This document shows, piece after piece, positions 29,607 to 38,048 of a stretch of 64,000 nt of DNA (its first letter is position 1; the number at the start of each line of letters is the position of its first letter). The notes below the pieces were generated by a model. It was not told where the DNA came from, did not search any database, and was given only the letters and a program-made list of their open reading frames with translations. The translations under genes were made by a program, and so were the position numbers. Source of the stretch: Campylobacter fetus subsp. testudinum 03-427 (GTDB lineage Bacteria; Campylobacterota; Campylobacteria; Campylobacterales; Campylobacteraceae); contig CP006833.1 in the NCBI GenBank assembly GCA_000495505.1, positions 124,001 to 188,000 of the forward strand, given 5' to 3'.

Positions 29607-30813
29607 TTCTAGATTTTCTATCAAAGATGGTTATAAAATAGACGTTGCAAAATCCAACGGAGCCTATTTAAATTTAGAAAATATCTTGAAAATGGATAGA
29701 AATTTAATAGTAGAAGCAGTAGATAAAAGCGGATTAAGAGGCAAAGGCGGCGGAGGCGGCTTATGCGGAACTAAGTGGAAAAATATGCTTGCTTGGGAAA
29801 GCGATAAGCGTTATTTGGTAGTAAATGGCGATGAGAGTGAGCCTGGAACTTGCAAAGATAAGTATATTTTAAATTTAGATCCGCATTTGCTAATAGAAGG
29901 AATTATTATATCGTCTTACGCATTAGGAGCTAAGAGAGCTTATGTTTATATAAGAGGCGAATATGAAAGAGAGTTTAAAACTCTTACAAATGCGATAAAA
30001 GAAGCTGCTAATGAGCTTGGAGACTTAGAAATAATAGTTTATAAAGGAGCTGGAGCTTATATCTGCGGTGAAAAGACAGCTTTGCTGGAGTCTATAGAAG
30101 GAAAAAGAGGTCATCCAAGATTAAAACCGCATAATAAAGCCGAGCCGGACTTTTTATTTGGTCATGCATGTGTGGTAAATAATGTAGAAACCATAGCTAG
30201 TGTTCCTTTTATAGTAAAAAACGGTTGGGAAGCGTATAGATCTGTCGGTACTGAAAAAAGCCCAGGAACTCTGTTATTTGCAGTATCTGGATGTGTTAAT
30301 ACTCCTTGCGTAAAAGAGATGCCTTTTGGTACGAAAATGATAGATTTTATAAATGATTTTGGCGGTGGAGTATGGAAAAATAGAGAGTTAAAAGCAGTTA
30401 TCCCAGGAGGCTCAAGTGCCGCAGTTCTAACAAAAGATGAAGTGCTAAAAGCTACACTAGATTATGAGAGTTTAAAAGAGTTTAAAAGCGCATTGGGTAC
30501 TGGTGGAATGATGGTGTTTGACGATACTATTAGTATGCCAGAAGTGCTTTTAAATTTACTTGAGTTTTATACAGAAGAGAGCTGTGGGCAATGCACACCT
30601 TGTCGTGAAGGCTGTGGTTGGGCTTTGAGAGTTGTAAAAAAAATAGTAGAAGGCGAAGGCTCTTTAAGAGACTTAGATACGCTAAAAGATATATCATATA
30701 TGCTTGATGGAAAGACTATTTGCGTCTTTGCTCCGGCTGTAAAGGATGTAATTATGGGATTTATCACTAAATTCGAAAACGAATTTGTAGCGCTATGTAA
30801 GGAAACTAAGTGA
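29593..30813 (+). CDS. nuoF: Complex I subunit NuoF with altered nucleotide site
   Basis: A 406-residue flavin subunit. FMN-binding segments are kept (GDESEPG at 79-85, GAGAYICGE at 152-160), as is the N3 [4Fe-4S] motif ESCGQCTPCREG near residue 332. The NADH-binding loop that reads RGRGGAGFPTGLKW in usual NuoF reads RGKGGGGGLCGTKW here (49-62), so the phenylalanine that stacks on NADH is a glycine. The KPPFP segment that supplies a second aromatic is KPHNK. The electron donor may therefore not be NADH. It overlaps nuoE by 14 and nuoG by 4 bases. Confidence 0.9.
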   Translation: MQVVSSRFSIKDGYKIDVAKSNGAYLNLENILKMDRNLIVEAVDKSGLRGKGGGGGLCGTKWKNMLAWESDKRYLVVNGDESEPGTCKDKYILNLDPHLLIEGIIISSYALGAKRAYVYIRGEYEREFKTLTNAIKEAANELGDLEIIVYKGAGAYICGEKTALLESIEGKRGHPRLKPHNKAEPDFLFGHACVVNNVETIASVPFIVKNGWEAYRSVGTEKSPGTLLFAVSGCVNTPCVKEMPFGTKMIDFINDFGGGVWKNRELKAVIPGGSSAAVLTKDEVLKATLDYESLKEFKSALGTGGMMVFDDTISMPEVLLNLLEFYTEESCGQCTPCREGCGWALRVVKKIVEGEGSLRDLDTLKDISYMLDGKTICVFAPAVKDVIMGFITKFENEFVALCKETK

Positions 30814-32207
30814 TGGTTAATATAGTTGTTGATGGAGAGACATTTAGCGTAGATAAAAACGGTAACTTAATCACCGAGCTAAAAAAGCATAATATCGAAA
30901 TTCCGCATTTTTGTTATCATGAAGCGCTTGGCGTGAGTGGAAATTGCAGGATGTGTCTGATAGAAGTAGTCGGTCAAAAACGCCCTCAAATAGCTTGCAA
31001 TACTCCTATTAGCGAAGGAATGGAGATAAAAATAAACAGTGAGCTTACTAGAAAAGTTCAAAAAGGCATTTTAGAGCTTGAGTTTATAAATCACCCAATA
31101 GACTGCCCGGTGTGCGATCAAGCCGGTGAATGCTCACTTCAAGAGTATTATATGTGTTATGACAAGGGCGATTCAAGAGTTAGTCTTGCACAAAAGGTAA
31201 GAAAACCTAAAAAAGAGGATTTTGGATCAAATGTTATCCACGACGCTGAACGCTGCGTACTTTGTAGGCGTTGTGTGAGATTTACTGAAATTTGTACGAA
31301 GACTTATGAGCTTGGAGTAGGAAATAGAGGAGAGCATAGCGAAATAATTCTATTTAATGATGAAAAAATAAATAATCCATACGCTGGAAATATCGTAGAT
31401 GTTTGTCCTGTGGGCGCTATGACTTCAGCTGATTTTCGTTTTAAAAAAAGAGTTTGGCACCTAAAAAGCTCACCTTCTATATGTCAAGGTTGTGAGAGAG
31501 GCTGTGCTATTTGGGTAGATAGCAGTCAAGATAAGTATGAATATAATAAAATTTATCGTTTTAGACCACGAGTAGATAACGCGGTAAATGGTCATTTTAT
31601 CTGCGATTTTGGTCGTTATAGTTATAAAAATGAGCAGATTATAGTTCAAGAAAACAGCGATGAGCTTATTTCAAATTTAAAAAACGAGTTAGATAAAACT
31701 AGTGGCGAATTTGATATCTTGATCACTTCGTCTTTATCTCTTGAAGAGATGTTTTGTGTTATAAATTTTGCTAAAGAGTATAACGCTAGGATCTATGGTT
31801 GGGATGATTTTAGAGATGAGAGTTTTTGCGATAGCGAGGGTTTGATGCTTCGCTATCCAAATAAAACGGCAAATAAACAGGGTTTGGATTATTTTTATAA
31901 TAACTCTTATATATCAAAAGATATATCTGATATACAAGATAGAATTATCGTTTTTCATTTAGGTGGCGAGTTGGATTTTTTAAATTTAAAAGATAAAAAC
32001 ATAACGTTCATAGGATCTTGCAATAGCGCTGATATAGTTTGTGCTAGTGCGTATCATAGAGATGGGCATAGTGTTAATGTTGATAATAAATTAAGATTTA
32101 GCAAGGCGGCATTTTTAAATTTATCACCTAGCATAGAACAGATTATACAAACACTATCTCAAAATAGTTATAAATTTGATAAAGATATTTTAAAGGCGTT
32201 TGAATGA
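30810..32207 (+). CDS. nuoG: Complex I subunit NuoG, short form
   Basis: A 465-residue subunit. The N-terminal part has a [2Fe-2S] ferredoxin domain (CYHEALGVSGNCRMC), the His-Cys cluster segment (HPIDCPVCDQAGEC), and a [4Fe-4S] cluster motif (CVLCRRCVRF...CPVGA). Next is a CQGCERGC motif with a later cysteine, the site of an N7-like cluster. The molybdopterin-enzyme-like C-terminal half is reduced to about 190 residues, where other NuoG proteins have 500 or more. No frameshift remnant follows; nuoH starts in the last codon. The sequence stays in frame with good codon use, so the short form is probably functional. Confidence 0.9.
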   Translation: MMVNIVVDGETFSVDKNGNLITELKKHNIEIPHFCYHEALGVSGNCRMCLIEVVGQKRPQIACNTPISEGMEIKINSELTRKVQKGILELEFINHPIDCPVCDQAGECSLQEYYMCYDKGDSRVSLAQKVRKPKKEDFGSNVIHDAERCVLCRRCVRFTEICTKTYELGVGNRGEHSEIILFNDEKINNPYAGNIVDVCPVGAMTSADFRFKKRVWHLKSSPSICQGCERGCAIWVDSSQDKYEYNKIYRFRPRVDNAVNGHFICDFGRYSYKNEQIIVQENSDELISNLKNELDKTSGEFDILITSSLSLEEMFCVINFAKEYNARIYGWDDFRDESFCDSEGLMLRYPNKTANKQGLDYFYNNSYISKDISDIQDRIIVFHLGGELDFLNLKDKNITFIGSCNSADIVCASAYHRDGHSVNVDNKLRFSKAAFLNLSPSIEQIIQTLSQNSYKFDKDILKAFE

Positions 32208-33481
32208 ATGAACTTGTTTTGACCATTTTTAGGATTGTTTTCATACTTTCGTTTATACTTTTACTTATACCGATTTTGGTCTTACTTGAGCGCAAAATTT
32301 CAGCCTTTATCCAAGATCGCCCCGGACCAAATAGAGCAAATATCGCAGGTATCAGGTTAGGTGGTATAGTTCAAGCTTTAGCCGACGCTCTTAAGCTTGC
32401 TATAAAAGAGGATTTTACTCCAGCTAGTATTCGTTCTAAGTTTTTATTTACTATAGCTCCTATGGTATTATTTCTTATGAGTACGCTTACTATAGCAGTT
32501 ATTCCATTTTCTGATTATTTTACTATCGACGGTGTTAAACATCTTATGCAAGGAATTCCTTTTGATGGCGGAATGCTGTGGTATCTTGGAGTGGCGTCGC
32601 TTAGTATCTATGGTATTATGCTTGCTGGTTATGCTTCAAATAATAAATATTCACTTTTAGGTTCGCTTAGAGCAGCTTCTGGAGCTATCAGCTATGAGAT
32701 TCCGCTTGGACTTGCTGTTGTTAGTATGATCTTGACTTACGGTTCTATAAATTTAAATGATTTTGTTGTTCAGCAACAAGGCTCGTTTTTAGGTTTGCCA
32801 TCATGGGGGATATTTGTCCAGCCTTTGGCTGCTATTATATTTATAATATGTGCGTTTGCAGAGACAAACAGAGCTCCTTTTGATCTAGCAGAAGGAGAAA
32901 GCGAGATAGTTGCTGGTTATCATTTAGAGTATAGCGCAATGAGTTTTGCTATGTTTTTTATGGCTGAATATATAGCAATGACAGCTATGAGTGCTCTTAT
33001 AATTACTATATTTTTTGGCGGATACTCGCTTCCTTATCTTAGCACTGCAGATCTTATAAGCAACTATAAAATCGTACTTTTAAGCATAGTGTTTATCATC
33101 ACTGTTTTAGGTTTTATCTTTGTACTGTGGATAAATAAAAATAATGTTACAAGATATAAAGTCACAAACGACTTTAGAAAAAAAGAGAATAAATTTTATA
33201 AAATTTGTACGTTTATAGTAGTTGCTATCATAGATATCATCTGTTTATACCTGTATTTTACTGGTTTGCAAAGTCTTGGACAAGAAATTTTAGTAACCAT
33301 ACTTTATCTAACTATATTTGCTTTAAAAACATTTGTTATGCTTTTCGTGTTTATCTGGGTACGCTGGACTGTGCCAAGATTCAGATATGATCAAATTCAA
33401 AGACTCGGCTGGGAAAAACTTATGCCTTTGGCGATATTTAATATCATAATAACAGCAATGGTGGTGGTATATGGCAATTAA
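32204..33481 (+). CDS. nuoH: Complex I subunit NuoH with internal insert
   Basis: A 425-residue membrane subunit that forms the quinone entry channel. Core motifs are present: LLERKISAFIQDRPGPNR (27-44), AFAETNRAPFDLAEGESE (217-234), and the C-terminal VRWTVPRFRYDQ (386-397). Typical NuoH is about 325-335 residues. The extra length is an insert at about residues 283-365 holding two further transmembrane helices (about 288-310 and 333-353) joined by a basic loop. It overlaps nuoI by 11 bases. Confidence 0.92.
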   Translation: MNELVLTIFRIVFILSFILLLIPILVLLERKISAFIQDRPGPNRANIAGIRLGGIVQALADALKLAIKEDFTPASIRSKFLFTIAPMVLFLMSTLTIAVIPFSDYFTIDGVKHLMQGIPFDGGMLWYLGVASLSIYGIMLAGYASNNKYSLLGSLRAASGAISYEIPLGLAVVSMILTYGSINLNDFVVQQQGSFLGLPSWGIFVQPLAAIIFIICAFAETNRAPFDLAEGESEIVAGYHLEYSAMSFAMFFMAEYIAMTAMSALIITIFFGGYSLPYLSTADLISNYKIVLLSIVFIITVLGFIFVLWINKNNVTRYKVTNDFRKKENKFYKICTFIVVAIIDIICLYLYFTGLQSLGQEILVTILYLTIFALKTFVMLFVFIWVRWTVPRFRYDQIQRLGWEKLMPLAIFNIIITAMVVVYGN

Positions 33482-33968
33482 AACAAAAACTATACGCAGG
33501 AAAAAAATACCGTTTTTACAAAGAATTTACCTACCTTTTATATTTGCAGGTATGGCTAGAACATTTAAGCATTTTTTTAGGAATTTAAAAGATAGCTCAA
33601 ACATCGATTTTTTAGAGTATCCAGAACAAAAACCTACTGATATAACAAATCGTTACAGAGGACTTCACAGGCTTACTAAAAATGAAAAAGGCGATCTGAA
33701 ATGTGTTGCGTGTGATATGTGCGCGACTGCATGCCCTGCAAATTGTATTTTTATCACAGCTACTGAGATAGAAGGTAGCAAAGAAAAAGCGCCTTCTAAA
33801 TTTACTATAGATTTACTTGAATGCGTGTTTTGCGGACTTTGCGTAGAGGCTTGTCCAAAAGATGCTATCAGAATGGATACTGGTATATTTACTAAAGTAG
33901 GCAACACCAGAGAGTCGTTTTTAGCCGATATAAAAACTTTATCACAAAGAGAAGAGGGGAGCTTTTGA
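33471..33968 (+). CDS. nuoI: Complex I subunit NuoI
   Basis: A 165-residue ferredoxin-like subunit carrying clusters N6a and N6b. The two motifs are CVACDMCATACP (near residue 77) and CVFCGLCVEACP (near 118). It links NuoG to NuoB in the electron path. It overlaps nuoH by 11 and nuoJ by 4 bases. Confidence 0.95.
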   Translation: MAIKTKTIRRKKIPFLQRIYLPFIFAGMARTFKHFFRNLKDSSNIDFLEYPEQKPTDITNRYRGLHRLTKNEKGDLKCVACDMCATACPANCIFITATEIEGSKEKAPSKFTIDLLECVFCGLCVEACPKDAIRMDTGIFTKVGNTRESFLADIKTLSQREEGSF

Positions 33969-34462
33969 TGGAACTTTTTTTATTTATAAATTTCTCTTTA
34001 TTTGCCATTTTAGGAAGTTTAGGTCTTGTTTTGTTTAAAGCACCTATTCACGGAGCCTTAAGCCTTATAGTTACTTTAGTTTCTATAGCTGGTTTATATC
34101 TTTTGTTATTTGCTAAAACTCTATTTTTAATTCAAATTGTAGTATATGCTGGAGCTATCATGGTGCTAAGTGTTTTTGTAATGATGTTTTTTAATATCAA
34201 AAGCGACACTTTGTTTATAAAGCTTAAACCGAAATCTTTTTTTGTTATTATCCCTCCTGCTATTATATTTGCTATTTTGTTAGATGAACTTTGGAAATTG
34301 CCGAGTGATTTTGGAATTGCACCGCTTGATTTTGGAGAGATAAAGCCTCTAGGATTTTATCTATTTACAAATTGGGGATTAAGTTTTGAGGCGATATCTT
34401 TGCTTTTGACAGCCGCATTAATTGGCGTGGTCGCTATTTTAAAAGGCAAAAACAATGCTTGA
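33965..34462 (+). CDS. nuoJ: Complex I subunit NuoJ
   Basis: A 165-residue membrane subunit with five predicted helices. The conserved helix-3 segment VVYAGAIMVLSVFVMM is present. It forms part of the proton path next to the quinone site. Overlaps nuoI by 4 and nuoK by 8 bases. Confidence 0.93.
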   Translation: MMELFLFINFSLFAILGSLGLVLFKAPIHGALSLIVTLVSIAGLYLLLFAKTLFLIQIVVYAGAIMVLSVFVMMFFNIKSDTLFIKLKPKSFFVIIPPAIIFAILLDELWKLPSDFGIAPLDFGEIKPLGFYLFTNWGLSFEAISLLLTAALIGVVAILKGKNNA

Positions 34463-34763
34463 TTTTTATATATTAGTGGCTTTGATTCTATTTTTTATCG
34501 GCGTTTTAGGAGTTATTCTTAGAAAAAATATCTTTACTATATTTATGTCAGTAGAGCTTATGTTGAACGCTACGGCGCTGATATTTGCTGCTTTTGCTAG
34601 AGAAAGTCTAAACTTAGATGGACAAGTAATCGTTATGTTGATAATCGCTATAGCCGCAGCTGAAGCTAGTTTTGGTTTGGCTCTTATAGTACTTTTATAC
34701 AAGAAAAAGCAGAGCTTAAACATAGATATTTTTGATGAGTTAAAGGATAGAGATGTTAGTTAG
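34455..34763 (+). CDS. nuoK: Complex I subunit NuoK
   Basis: A 102-residue subunit with three helices. The two membrane glutamates needed for proton translocation in this family are present, in SVELMLNA (near residue 32) and AAAEASFGLA (near 72). Overlaps nuoJ by 8 and nuoL by 11 bases. Confidence 0.95.
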   Translation: MLDFYILVALILFFIGVLGVILRKNIFTIFMSVELMLNATALIFAAFARESLNLDGQVIVMLIIAIAAAEASFGLALIVLLYKKKQSLNIDIFDELKDRDVS

Positions 34764-36564
34764 CATTGTAGTTTTAGCGCCTATTATAGGCAGTATTTTG
34801 CTAGGTTTGACCTATTTGGCTAGAAATACTCTTAAGATATCGCAGATTGGTTTTGCATTTTTAGGTATGGCAGCTCCTATTGCTAGCTTTGTTTGTATGG
34901 CGATTTTATTTTTAAATTCACAAATAGAACCGATAAATTTAAATATGTTTGGCTGGATAGAAGCTGGTATATTTAAAATAGAGGTTGGGTTTTATCTTGA
35001 TCATTTAAGCCTTTTAATGGGTCTGTTCGTAACTTTTTTAGGTATGCTTATACATCTGTATTCAATCGGATATATGGATAAAGATAGCGGTTTTGGTAAG
35101 TTTTTTTGTTATATGAATTTATTTTTAGGCAGTATGCTCATACTTGTGCTTGCAAATAATCCTGTGTTGATGTTTGTCGGCTGGGAGGGTGTGGGAGCTT
35201 GTTCGTATCTGCTTATATCGTTTTACTTCAGTTCTAAAGACAACGTAAAAGCTGGAAATAAAGCATTTATACTAAATAGAATCGGCGATTTTGGCTTTGT
35301 TATAGGTCTTGTTAGCTTGTATCTTGCTACTTCTCCATATGGTTTTAATTATGAAATATTAGCTAAAAGCGCACCTCTTATACCTGCAAATTTGGCTATT
35401 TTTATAGCGTTTTGTTTTATCTGCGGAGCACTTGCTAAATCAGCGCAAATACCGCTTTACACATGGCTTCCTGATGCTATGGCTGGACCGACTCCTATTT
35501 CTGCTTTGATACATGCAGCTACTATGGTAACAGCTGGTGTTTATATGGTTGTTAGATTTGGATTTTTATATGAACATTTAAATTTTGTTTTAGAGATACT
35601 TGCGATAATCGGCGTAATAAGCGCACTTTTTGCCGCTATTATCGCTATAAAAACTACAGATATCAAGAAAATTCTAGCCTACTCTACTATGAGTCAGCTT
35701 GGATATATGTTTGCTGGACTTAGTTTTAGTTCTCAAGCGGCTTTGTATCATCTTTTTACGCATGGATTTTTTAAAGCACTTCTGTTTTTGGGTGCTGGAT
35801 CTGTGATAATAGCCTTGCACCACGAACAAAATATATTTAAAATGGGTTCTTTGCATAAAAATAAAATACTATTTTATCCTATGCTATTTGGCTCACTCGC
35901 TATAAGTGGAGTTTTTCCTTTTGCGGGATTTTTCTCAAAAGACGCACTTATATTAGGAGCGTTTTTAAGCGGTCATTACTTTATATCTGGAGTTTTGCTA
36001 TTTACAGCAGGGCTTACTTCTTATTATATTTTTAGGCTATTTTTTCTGGTTTTTTATTCGCAAAATGAAGCGCCTAAACAGCATAAACTCCCATTTACTA
36101 TGAGTTTTGTCAATGTAATACTAGCTATATTTTCTCTCATAGGAGGAGGTATGGCTATGTTTTTAAGCTTAGAACACGTGAGTTTATCAGTAGAGATAAT
36201 GGCGGGAGTTGTTAGCTTATTCGTTTCATTTTTAGGAATTTTTATAGCCTATAAAAAGTTTTATAATTACAAAAATTGCGAAGAGCAAACTTGTCGTTTT
36301 GAAAATTTGGTTATAAATAAATTCTATGTTGATGAAATTTATGATCTCGTTTTTGTGCGCAGTTTTGCAAACTTGAGTAAATTTGTAAGAGAAGTTTTAG
36401 ACGCAAAGATTTTCTATCCGCTTGTTTTAGGAACTGCTAGACTATTTAAATTTAGCGGTTTTGTATATTCTAAATTTACGCAAAACGGACTTGCTAGCTC
36501 TTACGCATTTTATATGTTGGCTTTTATCTGCGTTTTTATCCTTTATATAAAGGTTAGTTTATGA
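34753..36564 (+). CDS. nuoL: Complex I subunit NuoL
   Basis: A 603-residue antiporter-like subunit at the far end of the membrane arm. It has the family signature with the key glutamate in FVGWEGVGACSYLLI (about 143-157) and the lysine-containing segment AKSAQIPLYTWLPDAMAGPTP, written here in part. The C-terminal lateral helix region is present (about 510-603). Overlaps nuoK by 11 and nuoM by 4 bases. Confidence 0.95.
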   Translation: MLVSIVVLAPIIGSILLGLTYLARNTLKISQIGFAFLGMAAPIASFVCMAILFLNSQIEPINLNMFGWIEAGIFKIEVGFYLDHLSLLMGLFVTFLGMLIHLYSIGYMDKDSGFGKFFCYMNLFLGSMLILVLANNPVLMFVGWEGVGACSYLLISFYFSSKDNVKAGNKAFILNRIGDFGFVIGLVSLYLATSPYGFNYEILAKSAPLIPANLAIFIAFCFICGALAKSAQIPLYTWLPDAMAGPTPISALIHAATMVTAGVYMVVRFGFLYEHLNFVLEILAIIGVISALFAAIIAIKTTDIKKILAYSTMSQLGYMFAGLSFSSQAALYHLFTHGFFKALLFLGAGSVIIALHHEQNIFKMGSLHKNKILFYPMLFGSLAISGVFPFAGFFSKDALILGAFLSGHYFISGVLLFTAGLTSYYIFRLFFLVFYSQNEAPKQHKLPFTMSFVNVILAIFSLIGGGMAMFLSLEHVSLSVEIMAGVVSLFVSFLGIFIAYKKFYNYKNCEEQTCRFENLVINKFYVDEIYDLVFVRSFANLSKFVREVLDAKIFYPLVLGTARLFKFSGFVYSKFTQNGLASSYAFYMLAFICVFILYIKVSL

Positions 36565-38048
36565 CTGGTTTTTCACATATTTTAAGTTTGATTATATTTT
36601 TACCGTTTATTGCTGGAGTTTTGATAGCTCTGTTTTTTAATGATAAAATAGGCAAGCTAGCAGCTTTTGTTGTTAGTATCGCAGTAGCTGTTTTGGGTCT
36701 GATTTTATTTTTTAAATTTGACCCAAATGCTGGTATGCAGTTTGTTGATAGTGTATCTTTAGTGCCAAAATACGGCATTAGCTACTTAGTTGGTGTAGAT
36801 GGGATAAATTTATATATCTTACTTATCATTACTTCTGCATTTCCGCCTCTATTTTTTATTTTAAAAAATAGAAAAAAAGGCTACTGGGCAAATATGCTTT
36901 TTATGCAAAGCGGATTTTTGTCTGTTGTTTCATCGCTCGATCTTATATATTTTTATGCTGGTTGGGAGATGATGCTTATACCTATATTTATTATGGTTGG
37001 AATTTATGGCAAGGATTCAGGAAGAGCTGGAGCTCTTATGGATATGATGTATTACGCTATATTTGGTTCTATGATTATGCTTGGAGCTATCATATATATC
37101 GGAGCTGCTCATTATGATGAGTTTGGATTTTTTAGCTTTAGACTTGAAGATCTGATTAAAGTAAGTTTAAACTCGGACTTGCAAACTGTTTTATTTTTCT
37201 GTTTTATGCTAGCTTTTGTTATAAAACTACCTCTATTTCCATTTCATCTTTGGATGAGCAATGCTTATACAAAATCGCTCACAACTGCTACTTTTATGCT
37301 TTCTGTTATCGCTTCAAAAGTAGCTGTTTTTGCGATATTGCGTTTTGTGTTGCCTCTGTTTCCAGTGTCTTTTGTAAGTTATTCGTCATGGTTTATAGCT
37401 CTTGGGCTATTTTCTATGCTGTATTTTGGTATAGCAGCTATCAAGGTGAAAGATTTTAAAACTTTGCTTGCATATGCTTCAGCGTCTCACTTAGGACTTA
37501 TAATAGCAGGAGCATTTGCTTTAGATGTAGAAGCGATGACTGGATCTATGTATCAAGTGGTTGCCCATGCTATTACTAGCGGAATTATGTTCTTGTTAGT
37601 CGGTATGATAAGTGAGCAGCTAGGAACTAGAAAGATAAGTAAGTTAGGTGGTCTTGCTATAAAGGCGCCTGTTTTTGCTACCATTTTTGCTATCGCAATG
37701 ATATCTAGTGTTGGACTACCGGCTACTGTCGGTTTTGTAGGCGAACTTTTGATTATATTTGGACTATTTAAAGCTAATTTAATTTATGGTATTTTTGGTA
37801 CAACTTCTATAGTAATAGGAGCTATTTATATGTTCATAGTTTATAGAAAAGCGATTTTACAAAATACAAATGAACTTACGGTTAAATTTAAAGACCTAAG
37901 AAAGCGTGAAATTTTGGCATTTTTAGTAGCTGTTGCTATGATATTTATCATGGGAATTTATCCAAAACCTTTTATAAAACAGATAGAACCTACTATGAAT
38001 GATCATTATGAAAGTTATATAAAACCAAATTTAGGAGCCAAAAAATGA
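36561..38048 (+). CDS. nuoM: Complex I subunit NuoM
   Basis: A 495-residue antiporter-like subunit with about 14 helices. It has the conserved glutamate in FYAGWEMMLIPIFIM (near residue 134) and the lysine segment VIKLPLFPFHLWM (near 221). It pumps protons together with NuoL and NuoN. Overlaps nuoL by 4 and nuoN by 4 bases. Confidence 0.95.
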   Translation: MTGFSHILSLIIFLPFIAGVLIALFFNDKIGKLAAFVVSIAVAVLGLILFFKFDPNAGMQFVDSVSLVPKYGISYLVGVDGINLYILLIITSAFPPLFFILKNRKKGYWANMLFMQSGFLSVVSSLDLIYFYAGWEMMLIPIFIMVGIYGKDSGRAGALMDMMYYAIFGSMIMLGAIIYIGAAHYDEFGFFSFRLEDLIKVSLNSDLQTVLFFCFMLAFVIKLPLFPFHLWMSNAYTKSLTTATFMLSVIASKVAVFAILRFVLPLFPVSFVSYSSWFIALGLFSMLYFGIAAIKVKDFKTLLAYASASHLGLIIAGAFALDVEAMTGSMYQVVAHAITSGIMFLLVGMISEQLGTRKISKLGGLAIKAPVFATIFAIAMISSVGLPATVGFVGELLIIFGLFKANLIYGIFGTTSIVIGAIYMFIVYRKAILQNTNELTVKFKDLRKREILAFLVAVAMIFIMGIYPKPFIKQIEPTMNDHYESYIKPNLGAKK

